Assembly: GCF_036226765.1 (NCBI RefSeq)
Contig: NZ_CP109017.1
Coordinates: forward strand, 1,689,501 to 1,753,500
Reading direction: 5' to 3'
Length of the DNA: 64,000 nucleotides
DNA from: Streptomyces sp. NBC_00670
GTDB taxonomy: Bacteria; Actinomycetota; Actinomycetes; Streptomycetales; Streptomycetaceae
A program made the position numbers and the translations under genes. The notes beneath the pieces are model-generated. The model made no database searches. It worked only from the letters and a program-made list of their open reading frames with translations, and was not told the origin of the DNA. Numbering within the stretch: position 1 is the stretch's first letter; every line of letters starts with the position of its first letter. Below, piece by piece: positions 42,861 to 50,988 of this stretch.

Positions 42861-43558
42861 CGCCGGCCTTCCTCCTCACGGGGTTGGGGCACCTGGGGAA
42901 GGGTGCCCTCGGAGATCTCGTCCTCCGCGTCCGGGAAGGCCCGCGTGACGAAGTCCGCGATGTGGGCGTGCAGGGCGCGTGCCGCGCCGTCCGCGTCGCC
43001 GGCCAGGGCGAGCCGCAGGATCTCCCGGTGCTCGGCGGCCTCCTGCTCCCAGGAGGGATGGGTGGACCAGACGACGGCGGAGACGAGGGCGGCCTGGTCG
43101 CGCACCTCGTCGAGCATCCGGCCGAGCAGGGGGTTGCCGCAGCTGACGTAGAGGGCGCGGTGGAACTCCCGGTTGGCCAGGGAGCGTTCGGCGGTGTCGG
43201 CGGCCTGGTCGGCGCGGGCGAGGGCGTCGCGGGCGGCGTCCAGGGCGGAGCCGCGCCGGACGGAGCGGCGCAGGGCCTCCGGTTCCAGCAGGAGGCGTAC
43301 GTCGTAGACCTCGCGCGCCATGTCCGCGTCCACCGTGCGCACCGTGACGCCCTTGTACTGGCTCATCACGACGAGCCCGGTGCCGGCCAGCGTCTTGAGG
43401 GCCTCGCGGACCGGGGTCTTGGAGACCCCGAACTGTGCGGCGAGTTCTGTCTCGACGAGGGGATGGCCGGGGCTGAGCTGTCCGGTGAGGATGCGGTGTT
43501 TGATCCCTTCCAGCACGAATTGCGTGCGGGAGGGGATCGGCGTGGGCACAGAGGTCAT
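42857..43558 (-). CDS. GntR (FadR subfamily) transcriptional regulator
   Basis: A 233-residue regulator heading the sugar-acid operon. The winged HTH covers about 8-75 (FVLEGIKHRILTGQLSPGHPLVETELAAQFGVSKTPVREALKTLAGTGLV). The C-terminal all-helical FCD domain follows, with metal-ligand-like residues (VYDVRLLLEPEAL, ANREFHRALYVSCGNPLL, EHREILRLALAGDADGAARALHAHI). I start at ATG 43558, with GAGAGG 6 bases before it. Its FCD domain would bind the sugar acid. Confidence 0.9.
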   Translation of the reverse strand: MTSVPTPIPSRTQFVLEGIKHRILTGQLSPGHPLVETELAAQFGVSKTPVREALKTLAGTGLVVMSQYKGVTVRTVDADMAREVYDVRLLLEPEALRRSVRRGSALDAARDALARADQAADTAERSLANREFHRALYVSCGNPLLGRMLDEVRDQAALVSAVVWSTHPSWEQEAAEHREILRLALAGDADGAARALHAHIADFVTRAFPDAEDEISEGTLPQVPQPREEEGRR

Positions 43559-43581
43559 GCGCGCCTCTCGGATATCGCGTC

Positions 43582-43604
43582 TCATATATGACGTACGAAG
43601 TACG
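43582..43604. promoter_or_regulatory. Candidate GntR autoregulatory operator
   Basis: Two adjoining palindromes, TCATATATGA (43582-43591) and CGTAC-GAA-GTACG (43592-43604), lie 24-46 bases upstream of the gntR ATG. On the gene strand the second contains GTAC-TTC-GTAC, like FadR-type operators. The AT-rich first one may overlap the -10 box. Confidence 0.6.
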
Positions 43605-43712
43605 ACGCGATGAAGGTAGGCGCGCGGTGACTGGGCGTCAATGGTTCCGACGGGATTGTTTTCGTGCCGGGGGCGCTGCGGTGGGATCGAGGGCTGCGGG
43701 ACGGGCCCGTGG

Positions 43713-44300
43713 CTACGGGCGGCGCCAGGACGGGTCGCGGCCGCTGAGGCCGAGCGCCCGGTCGAGCAGCGGCGCGTCCTCCCGGACGGGGACGACGGGC
43801 CCGAAGATGCCCTCGCCGCGTTCCTTGTCCTCCGCCGCCGCCAGGAAGCCGTGTGCCATCCGCAGGGCGCCCTCGTCCGGTGCGTACTCCTGCCCCGTCG
43901 CCCGCGCCAGGTCCCAGCCGTGGATCACCAGCTCGTCCGCCGCGACCGCCCCGGCGACCGCGCCCGGCAGGTCCACCCCGCCCGCCCGGGTCGTGCCGCT
44001 CCACGACTCCGGCTCGCGCCACACCGCCGCGAGTTCCTCCAGCGCCTTCGGCAGTTCCGTCCGCCAGCCGGGCGGGAGGGCCGTGCCGGCGACGTCCGGG
44101 GCCGTGTCCGTCGTGGCGCCGAGCTGTTTGCGGCCGGCGTCGCGGAAGGCGACGGACAGCCCGAGGAGATGGCCGATCATGCTTCCCACGGAGCAGCCGG
44201 GGCAGGGGGTGGGGTCGGTGAGCTGTGCGTCCCGGACGGTGTCCGCGAGGCGGGCGATGACGAGGGTTTGCGGGTTCAGGTCGATGGTGGTGGCGTCCAT
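43713..44300 (-). CDS. TIGR03086-type mycothiol-dependent enzyme (DinB/maleylpyruvate isomerase fold)
   Basis: A 195-residue four-helix protein of the mycothiol maleylpyruvate isomerase-like family (DinB fold). Features are PCPGCSVGSMIGHLLGL (about 32-48, with the metal His), TRAGGVDLPGAVAGAVAADELVIHGWDLARATGQ (second His), and GIFGPVVPVREDAPLLDRALGLSGRDPSW, the typical C-terminus. Such proteins use mycothiol, the actinobacterial thiol. The substrate is unknown. It starts at ATG 44300 with GAGGAGA upstream. Confidence 0.82.
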   Translation of the reverse strand: MDATTIDLNPQTLVIARLADTVRDAQLTDPTPCPGCSVGSMIGHLLGLSVAFRDAGRKQLGATTDTAPDVAGTALPPGWRTELPKALEELAAVWREPESWSGTTRAGGVDLPGAVAGAVAADELVIHGWDLARATGQEYAPDEGALRMAHGFLAAAEDKERGEGIFGPVVPVREDAPLLDRALGLSGRDPSWRRP

Positions 44301-44395
44301 GCGTGTCTCCTCGCTCGGGGGGCGGGATACGAGGTGCGCCCCTCGAAGTGTGGACCCCCCGGACCCCCGGAACTCATTGCCACCGGCCAAGCGTG

Positions 44396-44711
44396 TTTCG
44401 CCCCCGCCGCCCCTACCCTTCCCATCCCTCCAAGGGGCTCCGCCCCTTGGACCCCGGGGTGCGTCGTCGGGTGCGGGTGGGCGGGGACTTCCCGCGCCCG
44501 CGCGGCGGTAGCCGCAGATCGACACAGCCCCGTGGCTTTCAAGGGGCGCGGGGAACTGCGCGACCAGCCACGACGAACCCGCACCCGCCAACGCACCCAC
44601 CCACCCGAGCTCTCCCGCGTATCCCCGCCCGTCCCCAACTCCTGCCGGGGTGCCTGGGGGCGGAGCCCCCAGGTTGCGGATGGGACGGGTAGGGGCGGCG
44701 GGGGCGAGGAA
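44396..44711. repeat. Modular intergenic repeat, copy 5 (double, inverted)
   Basis: A 315-bp composite. Left: C-rich tract (44399-44434) and hairpin CCAAGGGGC-TCC-GCCCCTTGG (44437-44457). Middle: CGCGGCGGTAGCCGCAGATC, GACACAGCCCC, then AAGGGGCGCGGGGAACTGCG (from 44545). Right: hairpin CTGGGGGC-GGA-GCCCCCAG (44653-44671) and an inverted C-rich tract ending at the stop of the next gene. This gap holds no gene; the left unit faces no surviving gene on the plus strand. Confidence 0.75.
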
Positions 44712-45881
44712 CTAGTGGTTCAGCTCCGCGAGGGCGGTCCGTACCGACGTCAGGTTGGCGTCCGACGCCAGCCCGGCGTGGTACAGACGCAACTCCGTCG
44801 CACCCCGCTCAGCCGCCCCCCGGGCATCCGCCGCCAGCGTGTCGGGGCTGCCGCCCATCCCGGAGACCACCGTGAGGTTCGCGGCGAGCACGGCGCTGTC
44901 ACCCCCCGCCCGCTCCGCGAACGGCACCAGCGCCCCCGCACCGCCCGTGCACGGCACGACCACCCCGTCCGCCGTCCCCAGCACACCCCCGGGGTCGACG
45001 CCCGCGTTGGCCCCGACGTGGTACCAGACCGGATCCGCGTGCAGCAGCACCTGAAACCCCTCCGGCGCCGCCCCTCGCACCGCCGCGACCGCCTCCTCCT
45101 GCAACGACCGCGCCACCGGCTCCCGCCACGCCCGCGTGACCGCCGCCCGCTCCGCACCGAGCAGCTTCTCCACCGCGGGCCACCCCCCACCGGAGGGCGC
45201 CCCCCGCCACACCGGCTCCAGCGCGTCCCGTACCGCCGCCGCCAGCTCGTCCGCGTCGGTGCCGGTGCCGTACCCCGCCCGGCACGTCCCGCAGAAGCAC
45301 AGCGACATCAGGTACTGCCCGGCGTCGCCGAGCCCCACCCCGCCGGTCTTGTCGTGGGCGTGCAGATGCGCGAACCCGTACCAGCCGAGCGACTCCAGCT
45401 CCGTACCGGCCGCGCCCGGCCGCACGGCCGCCTCCGCCGCGAGGTCCACGAGGTACGTCCGCGTGGCGGGCTGCGCGATGCAGGGCGCCCACGGGTAGCG
45501 GTCCCCGTACGCGTTGACGACGGAGGTCTCCGGATGCTCGGCGCCCAGCCGGGAGTTGTGCGCGAGCACGACCCAGGTGTGCACCTCGAGACCGGCGTCC
45601 GCGAGCGCGGCGGCGGCCTCGCCGAAGGCGTCCCCCGGCGCCCAGTCTCCGGCGGCGTACGGCCGCAGCGCGCGCCCCTGCCACCGCTCCCCCGCCGGGT
45701 ACAGCACGGCGGCGTGCTCGGCGGTCACGATCCGGTGCCGGGGGTGGCGCGGGGTCAGCGCGCGCGTGGAGTGGTACGCGGAGGCCAGGGTCGCCTGGCG
45801 CACCCCGAGCCCGGCGATGCGCCCGGGCGCCTCCGGGTCCCCGTTGACGTCCCAGGGGTAGACGAACGCCGACGCCTTCAC
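44712..45881 (-). CDS. Unknown alanine-rich protein, probable TIM-barrel, coupled to keto-deoxyglucarate dehydratase
   Basis: A 389-residue cytoplasmic protein that I cannot place in a named family. It starts VKASAFVYPWDVNGDPEAPGRIAGLGVRQATLASAYHS, like a glycosidase-type barrel. It has aromatic and acidic strand ends (LEVHTWVVLAHNSR, LESLGWYGFAHLHAHDKTG, FQVLLHADPVWYHVG) and a cysteine cluster MSLCFCGTCRAGYG (about 195-208) that could bind zinc. It starts at GTG 45881 in a GTGA overlap with the dehydratase gene, with GGAGGAGG 5-12 bases upstream, so it is translated with it. That coupling suggests a step in galactarate/uronate use. Confidence 0.65.
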   Translation of the reverse strand: MKASAFVYPWDVNGDPEAPGRIAGLGVRQATLASAYHSTRALTPRHPRHRIVTAEHAAVLYPAGERWQGRALRPYAAGDWAPGDAFGEAAAALADAGLEVHTWVVLAHNSRLGAEHPETSVVNAYGDRYPWAPCIAQPATRTYLVDLAAEAAVRPGAAGTELESLGWYGFAHLHAHDKTGGVGLGDAGQYLMSLCFCGTCRAGYGTGTDADELAAAVRDALEPVWRGAPSGGGWPAVEKLLGAERAAVTRAWREPVARSLQEEAVAAVRGAAPEGFQVLLHADPVWYHVGANAGVDPGGVLGTADGVVVPCTGGAGALVPFAERAGGDSAVLAANLTVVSGMGGSPDTLAADARGAAERGATELRLYHAGLASDANLTSVRTALAELNH

Positions 45882-46819
45882 CGGTCCTCCTCCAGCAGTG
45901 CGCAGCCGCGGTCGACGAGCGCCGCAAGCTGCTTGACGTGGTCCTCGGACGGTTCGTGCAGCGGCGGCCGCACCTCGCCCACATCGAGCCCGCGCAGCCG
46001 TACGCCCGCCTTGACCAGGGAGACAGCGTAGCCGCGGCCCCGGTCGCGCAGTTCGACGAAGGGCCGGTAGAAGCCGTCGAGCAGGCGCCGCACGGTGGCG
46101 TCGTCGCCGTCGCGCAGCGCGTGGTGGAAGGCGACGGCGATCTCGGGGACGAAGCAGAACACGGCCGAGGAGTACAGGGAGACGCCGAGCGCCCGGTAGG
46201 CGAGCTGGGTCTGCTCGGCGGTGGGCAGGCCGTTGAAGTAGAGGAAGTCGCCGGGCACCTCGCCGCGCACGGCGCTGATCGTGCGCTGCATCAGGTCGAG
46301 GTCGCCGTAGCCGTCCTTGAGGCCGACGATGCCCTCGGTGCGGGCCAGTCCGACGACGGTCTCCGGGGTGAAGACGGCGTTGTCGCGCTGGTAGACGACG
46401 ACCGGGAGGGCGGTGGCGGCGGCCAGTTCGCGGTAGTGCCGCAGCAGGCCCTCCTGGCCGGCCTTCACCAGGTAGGGCGGCATGGCGAGCAGCCCGTCGG
46501 CGCCCGCGGCCTCCGCGCGGCGCGCGTAGTGCGTGGCGAGCGCGGTGCCGTAGCCCGCGCCCGCGACGACGGGTACGCGTCCGGCGGTCTCGGCCACGGC
46601 CGCCCGTACGCACTCCTCGTACTCCTCCGGCGTCAGCGCGTGGAACTCGCCGGTGCCGCAGCAGGCGAAGACGGCGGCGGCCCCGGCCTCGACGCCCCGG
46701 CGCACATGGGCGCGGTAGGCGGTGAGGTCCACGGCGCCGTCGGGGCCGTACGCGGTGACGGGGAAGAACAGCGGCCCGCTGGGCACACTGAGACGAGCGG
46801 CGAGAGGGGACGAGGTCAC
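45878..46819 (-). CDS. 5-dehydro-4-deoxyglucarate dehydratase (KDG dehydratase), DapA family
   Basis: A 313-residue TIM-barrel enzyme that removes water and CO2 from 5-keto-4-deoxyglucarate to give alpha-ketoglutarate semialdehyde. Sub-family signatures are SGPLFFPVTAYGPDGAVDLTAYRAHV and ACCGTGEFHALTPEEYEECVRAAV. The Schiff-base lysine is in IVGLKDGYGDLDLMQR (about 191), with the Tyr in VVVYQRDNAVFTPET. It diverges from uronate dehydrogenase, the enzyme that begins the same pathway. Confidence 0.87.
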   Translation of the reverse strand: MTSSPLAARLSVPSGPLFFPVTAYGPDGAVDLTAYRAHVRRGVEAGAAAVFACCGTGEFHALTPEEYEECVRAAVAETAGRVPVVAGAGYGTALATHYARRAEAAGADGLLAMPPYLVKAGQEGLLRHYRELAAATALPVVVYQRDNAVFTPETVVGLARTEGIVGLKDGYGDLDLMQRTISAVRGEVPGDFLYFNGLPTAEQTQLAYRALGVSLYSSAVFCFVPEIAVAFHHALRDGDDATVRRLLDGFYRPFVELRDRGRGYAVSLVKAGVRLRGLDVGEVRPPLHEPSEDHVKQLAALVDRGCALLEEDR

Positions 46820-46884
46820 GGGCTCTCCCTGGGCAGGGGCGCGCGGGTGGTCGCGCCCCCGACACGCCTTCCATGTTTCTGATT

Positions 46885-46894
46885 TGTGTACACA
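46885..46894. promoter_or_regulatory. Candidate GntR-type operator before the KDG dehydratase gene
   Basis: TGTGTACACA, a perfect 10-base palindrome in TTGTGTACACAC, lies in the 267-bp divergent region 66 bases upstream of the dehydratase ATG. It matches the general FadR-class pattern (T-GT-N-AC-A). The GntR gene 3.3 kb away is a candidate binder, although its own site differs. Confidence 0.55.
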
Positions 46895-46978
46895 CTCATG
46901 AACGACGTCACGCTAGGCCGCCGTCCTGGCACCGGTCAAGCGTGCACGATGGCGGGACGGGGTTGGGACGAGGGGTAC

Positions 46979-47007
46979 TTGACGCGGGAGAACGTCCTTC
47001 GTAGCGT
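46979..47007 (+). promoter_or_regulatory. Promoter of uronate dehydrogenase
   Basis: TTGACG (46979-46984), 17 bases, TAGCGT (47002-47007), matching the Streptomyces housekeeping pattern. The expected start point is about 75 bases before the udh ATG. Confidence 0.65.
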
Positions 47008-47086
47008 GTCCACGCATGTGAATGGAAGAGGTGCGCGTTTCTGGTGCCCCCACATGCTCGACCCGGCCAACTCAAGGAGACCGCGG

Positions 47087-47896
47087 ATGCCCGCTCCCCG
47101 CACCGTTCTGCTCACCGGCGCCGCCGGCGGACTCGGCACGCTGATGCGGGAGTTGCTGCCGTCGTACGGCTACGAGCTGCGGCTGTTCGACGTCCGCCCG
47201 ATCGAGGGCGAGCCGGACGCGATCGTCGGCGATCTCGCCGACCGGGGGGCCGTGCGGGAGGCGGTGCGCGGGGTCGACGCGGTGCTGCACCTCGCGGGGA
47301 TCTCCCTGGAGTCCACGTTCGAGAAGATCCTCGCGGCCAACATCGAGGGGACGTACCACCTGTACGAGGCGGTGCGGGAGGAGGGCGTGGGGCGGGTCGT
47401 CTTCGCCTCCTCCAACCACGCGGTGGGTTACACGCCGGCGCCGAAGGAGGGGGAGCCGCTGGTTCCCGTCCACACTCCGCGCCGGCCCGACACGTTCTAC
47501 GGCCTCTCCAAGTCCTTCGGCGAGGATCTCGCGCAGCTGTACTGGGACAAACACGGCGTGGAGACGGTGTCCGTGCGGATCGGCTCCTGTTTCCCGGAGC
47601 CGGCGGACGTGCGGATGCTGTCGCTCTGGATGAGCCCGGAGGACGGTGCGCGGCTCTTCCATGCGGCGCTGACGGCGCCGGACGTCGGCCACACGGTGGT
47701 CTACGGCTCCTCGGCGAACACGCGGCTGTGGTGGGACCTCGGCAGTGCGCGAGCCCTGGGGTACGAACCACAGGACGACTCCGAGAAGTTCGCCCCCGCG
47801 CTGCTCGCCGCGCAGGGCGAACTCTCCCCCGACAACCCCGCCCACACCCACATCGGCGGCCGCTTCCTCACCAACCCCCCAACCTGGCCCCACTAG
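47087..47896 (+). CDS. udh: Uronate dehydrogenase
   Basis: Udh oxidises D-galacturonate or D-glucuronate with NAD+ to the aldaro-lactone. The 269-residue extended SDR has the NAD loop TGAAGGLGTLMREL (about 10-23), then GDLADRGAVREAVRGVDAVLHLAGIS and ILAANIEGTYHLYEAVREEGVGRVVFASSNHAVGY. The catalytic YGLSKSFGE (Tyr-x3-Lys) is followed by VSVRIGSCFPEPADVRMLSLWMS, highly typical of Udh. Start ATG 47087 has AAGGAGA 6 bases upstream. With the divergent KDG dehydratase it frames the oxidative galacturonate pathway. Confidence 0.92.
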   Translation: MPAPRTVLLTGAAGGLGTLMRELLPSYGYELRLFDVRPIEGEPDAIVGDLADRGAVREAVRGVDAVLHLAGISLESTFEKILAANIEGTYHLYEAVREEGVGRVVFASSNHAVGYTPAPKEGEPLVPVHTPRRPDTFYGLSKSFGEDLAQLYWDKHGVETVSVRIGSCFPEPADVRMLSLWMSPEDGARLFHAALTAPDVGHTVVYGSSANTRLWWDLGSARALGYEPQDDSEKFAPALLAAQGELSPDNPAHTHIGGRFLTNPPTWPH

Positions 47897-47904
47897 CCCC
47901 CAAG

Positions 47905-48112
47905 ACCGCCCTCACCGCGCGGCTCCGCCGCGGGGGGGGCGACCAGCCATGCGCCCAGTAAGGGGCGCGGGGAACTGCGCGCCCAGCCCCCTCACACCCG
48001 CACCCGCCCCACAACCCCTCGCCACCCGAGCTCTTGGGCGCTCCGGGCCCCCGGGGTTGAAGGGGCGGAGCCCCTGGGGGACGGGAATGGGTAGGGGCGG
48101 CGGGGGCGAGAC
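47905..48112. repeat. Modular intergenic repeat, copy 6
   Basis: Contains CGCGGCTCCGCCGCG (about 47921-47935), AAGGGGCGCGGGGAACTGCG (47960-47979), hairpin AGGGGC-GGA-GCCCCT (48061-48075), and an inverted C-rich tract ending near 48112. The right half has the polarity of a repeat that follows a minus-strand gene, yet no such gene remains. Confidence 0.72.
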
Positions 48113-48204
48113 AACTGTGACCGTCAGCCGACAACGCACCGCACCCCGGGGTGACCGTCACGGGAGCTTCGCGAACCGGCGCTTGCCGGGTGCCGCTGCG
48201 CCCA

Positions 48205-48248
48205 CCCTCCCCCAAGCTCTCGGCTTCGCTCGAGCAGGGGGGACCCCC
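48205..48248. repeat. Second Streptomyces repeat family: CCCTCCCCCAAGCTCTCGG hairpin element
   Basis: CCCTCCCCCAAGCTCTCGGC followed by TTCGCTCGAGCAGGGGGGACCCCC. The outer C-run pairs with the G-run and AGCTC with GAGC(A), giving a long hairpin. I know this sequence as a very common intergenic element in Streptomyces; its role is not settled. Confidence 0.65.
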
Positions 48249-48695
48249 ATCGCCCCAGCGGCACGACTGCCCGCAGCTAAGTGTGCCCGCAGCGAGGCGC
48301 GGAGCGGCTGCCCGCAGCGGGGTCGGGCGAACCGCCCGCAGCGAGCCCTTGGCCGGGCGCACCAGGCGAGCCGTAGGTGCCTTCGGCGGCATGGCGGGCG
48401 GGAAACGGGCCCCCGAGGGGCATTCCCCGGGCACGGCCGCTGCCCGTTCCCACTCGCCGTACCCCCATCCCGCAGGTCGTCGCCCACCCCCCACCCCCCG
48501 AAGCGGGCACAAACGGGCCCACTCGGACCGGCAACAGACCTGGTCAGCACCGCGCCCCCGCTGTAGAACTCTCCCCAAGGCCCGACAGGGCCCGAACGGG
48601 CACAGCGATGCCACAGCAACACCCCGCGGCCACGAGCCGTACCGAGCCGCACCGAGCGGCGGCATCCCGCGGCAGCGAAAGGGCAGGTACCAGCC
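48249..48695. other. Gene-free region before the DeoR regulator
   Basis: About 450 bp without a convincing gene. It holds four copies of GCCCGCAGC (48269, 48285, 48310, 48334) within 75 bp, then GC-rich DNA with short inverted repeats such as CGAGGGGCATTCCCCGGG. Open frames exist on both strands but look like low-complexity shadows. A promoter for deoR must lie here; none is clear. Confidence 0.5.
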
Positions 48696-49466
48696 ATGAC
48701 GACACGATCGGCCGAGGAACGGCAGCGCGAGATCGTCACGGCCGCCCGCCGCACCGGCTCCGTCGACGTCGCCGCCCTCGCCACCCAGCTCGGCGTCGCC
48801 AAGGAGACCGTCCGCCGCGACCTGCGCGCACTGGAGGACCACGGCCTGGTCCGCCGCACCCACGGCGGCGCCTACCCCGTGGAGAGCGCCGGCTTCGAGA
48901 CGACCCTCGCCTTCCGCGCCACCAGCCACGTCCCCGAGAAACGCCGGATCGCGGCCGCCGCCGCGGAACTCCTCGGCGACGCGGAGACCGTCTTCGTCGA
49001 CGAGGGCTTCACCCCGCAGCTCATCGCCGAGGCACTCCCCCGCGACCGCCCGCTCACCGTGGTAACCGCCTCCCTGGCCACGGCCGGCGCGCTCGCGGAG
49101 GCGGGCAACATCAGCGTCCTCCTCCTCGGCGGCCGGGTACGCCCCGGCACCCTCGCCACCGTCGACCACTGGACGACGAAGATGCTGGCCGGATTCGTCA
49201 TCGACCTGGCCTACATCGGCGCCAACGGCATCTCCCGCGAATACGGACTGACCACGCCCGACCCGGCCGTCAGCGAGGTCAAGACCCAGGCGATCCGCGC
49301 CTCCCGGCGCACGGTGTTCACCGGGGTGCACACCAAGTTCGGCGCAGTGAGCTTCTGCCGGTTCGCGGAGGTCGGCGCGCTGGAGGCGATCGTCACCAGC
49401 ACCCTGCTGCCCGCCTCCGAGGCCCACCGGTATTCCCTGCTGGGCCCGCAGGTCATCCGAGTCTGA
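48696..49466 (+). CDS. DeoR family transcriptional regulator
   Basis: A 256-residue repressor-type regulator. The HTH lies at about 6-60 (ERQREIVTAARRTGSVDVAALATQLGVAKETVRRDLRALEDHGLVRRTHGGA, including the DeoR hallmark ETVRRDL). The DeoRC sensor domain has FVDEGFTPQLIAEAL, TVVTASLATAGALAEAGNISVLLLGGRVR and ANGISREYGLTTPDPAVSEVK. Such proteins sense a phosphorylated sugar. It lies 151 bp upstream of the polyol ABC operon on the same strand and probably controls it. Confidence 0.9.
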   Translation: MTTRSAEERQREIVTAARRTGSVDVAALATQLGVAKETVRRDLRALEDHGLVRRTHGGAYPVESAGFETTLAFRATSHVPEKRRIAAAAAELLGDAETVFVDEGFTPQLIAEALPRDRPLTVVTASLATAGALAEAGNISVLLLGGRVRPGTLATVDHWTTKMLAGFVIDLAYIGANGISREYGLTTPDPAVSEVKTQAIRASRRTVFTGVHTKFGAVSFCRFAEVGALEAIVTSTLLPASEAHRYSLLGPQVIRV

Positions 49467-49470
49467 GCCC

Positions 49471-49500
49471 GCACCCGCACCCGCACCCGCACCCGCACCC
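49471..49500. repeat. (GCACCC)5 hexanucleotide tract
   Basis: Five perfect GCACCC units right after the deoR stop, followed by an unusually T/A-richer stretch with repeated CATATG-like words (49546-49565). A slippage-prone tract between regulator and transporter genes. Confidence 0.85.
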
Positions 49501-49617
49501 ACGTAAGCCCCAGCCCCGCCCATCCCCATACACCCCCTACACACCTCCCATATGCCCCATATGCGTCCTATGCCCCCACGCACCCGTTCACCCATCCCCC
49601 TCCTCCAGGAGCGATCC

Positions 49618-50988
49618 ATGCGCACCCAGAGCCGACGGAGGCCGCGAGTCACACTCGCCATGGCCGCCGCGGGAACGCTGCTCGCACCGCTGCTCTCCGG
49701 CTGCTGGGTCGGAGCGGGCGGATCCGGTTCCGGCGGTGACTCCGTCAACGTCCTGATGGTCAACAATCCCCAGATGGTGGAGCTCCAGAAGCTCACCGCC
49801 GCCCACTTCACCAAGGAGACCGGCATCAAGGTGAACTTCACCGTGCTGCCGGAGAACGACGTCCGCGACAAGATCAGCCAGGACTTCGCCAACCAGGCCG
49901 GCCAGTACGACGTGGCGACGCTGTCCAACTACGAGATCCCCATCTACGCCCGCAACGGCTGGCTGCACGAGATGAACAGCTATGTCGCCAAGGACCCGTC
50001 GTACGACGAGAAGGACGTCCTCAAGCCGATGCGCCAGTCGCTCACCGGCGACGACGGCAAGCTCTACGGCCAGCCCTTCTACGGCGAGTCGTCCTTCCTG
50101 ATGTACCGCAAGGACGTGTTCGAGGCGAAGGGGCTGAAGATGCCCGCGCACCCCACCTGGGACCAGGTGGCGGACCTGGCCGCGAAGGCGGACGGCGCCA
50201 AGTCCGGGATGAAGGGCATCTGTCTGCGCGGACTGCCCGGCTGGGGCGAGATCATGGCGCCGCTGACCACGGTGGTGAACACCTTCGGCGGCACCTGGTT
50301 CGACAAGGACTGGAAGGCCCGGCTCACCGACCCCGCGTTCGAGAAGGCGACCAAGTTCTACGTCGACCTGGTACGTGCGCACGGCGAGTCCGGCGCCCCG
50401 CAGTCCGGCTTCGCGGAGTGCCTGAACAACCTCACCCAGGGCAAGGTCGCCATGTGGTACGACGCCACTTCCGCGGCCGGTTCCCTGGAGGCGGACAAGT
50501 CCCCGGTCAAGGGCAAGATCGGCTACGCCCCGGCGCCGGTGGAGAAGACCGAGTCCTCCGGCTGGCTCTACACCTGGGCGTGGGGCATACAGAAGGCCTC
50601 CCGCAACACCGACAAGGCGTGGAAGTTCGTCTCGTGGGCCTCCAGCAAGGAGTACGAGCAGCTGGTCGGCGACACCATCGGCTGGTCCAACGTGCCCGCC
50701 GGCAAGCGGGCGTCGACGTACGAGAACCCCGACTACCGCGAGGAGGCGGGCGCCTTCCAGGAGATGACCCGAGAGGCCATCGAGAACGCCCGCCCCAACG
50801 ACCCCGGCGTGCAGCCGCGGCCCGCGCCCGGCATCCAGTTCGTCGGCATCCCCGAGTTCACCGATCTCGGCACCAAGGTCTCCCAGGAGATCAGCGCGGC
50901 CATCGCCGGACGCCAGTCCGTCGAGTCGGCCCTGAAGAAGTCCCAGAAGCTCGCCGAGCAGATCTCCGAGGAGTACGAGGGACGATGA
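49618..50988 (+). CDS. Polyol/sugar ABC transporter substrate-binding lipoprotein
   Basis: A 456-residue lipoprotein with signal peptide ending in LAPLLSGC. The fold resembles SmoE/MtlE-type polyol binding proteins: VNVLMVNNPQMVELQKLTAAHFTKETGIKVNFTVLPENDVRDKISQDFA, YGESSFLMYRKDVFEAKGL, KGICLRGLPGWGEIMAPL, YAPAPVEKTESSGWLYTWAWGI. It starts at ATG 49618 with AGGAG 7 bases upstream. First gene of a four-gene overlapping operon ending in a polyol-type dehydrogenase, which supports sorbitol, mannitol or arabitol as substrate. Confidence 0.88.
   Translation: MRTQSRRRPRVTLAMAAAGTLLAPLLSGCWVGAGGSGSGGDSVNVLMVNNPQMVELQKLTAAHFTKETGIKVNFTVLPENDVRDKISQDFANQAGQYDVATLSNYEIPIYARNGWLHEMNSYVAKDPSYDEKDVLKPMRQSLTGDDGKLYGQPFYGESSFLMYRKDVFEAKGLKMPAHPTWDQVADLAAKADGAKSGMKGICLRGLPGWGEIMAPLTTVVNTFGGTWFDKDWKARLTDPAFEKATKFYVDLVRAHGESGAPQSGFAECLNNLTQGKVAMWYDATSAAGSLEADKSPVKGKIGYAPAPVEKTESSGWLYTWAWGIQKASRNTDKAWKFVSWASSKEYEQLVGDTIGWSNVPAGKRASTYENPDYREEAGAFQEMTREAIENARPNDPGVQPRPAPGIQFVGIPEFTDLGTKVSQEISAAIAGRQSVESALKKSQKLAEQISEEYEGR

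Noticed and set aside
49471..49500. CRISPR-like array
   Set aside because: It is a simple (GCACCC)5 microsatellite without spacers; no cas genes are in the window.
48377..49756. 459-codon plus-strand frame overlapping deoR in another frame
   Set aside because: Arg/Pro/His-rich shadow; the deoR frame has intact HTH and sensor motifs and normal third-base GC.
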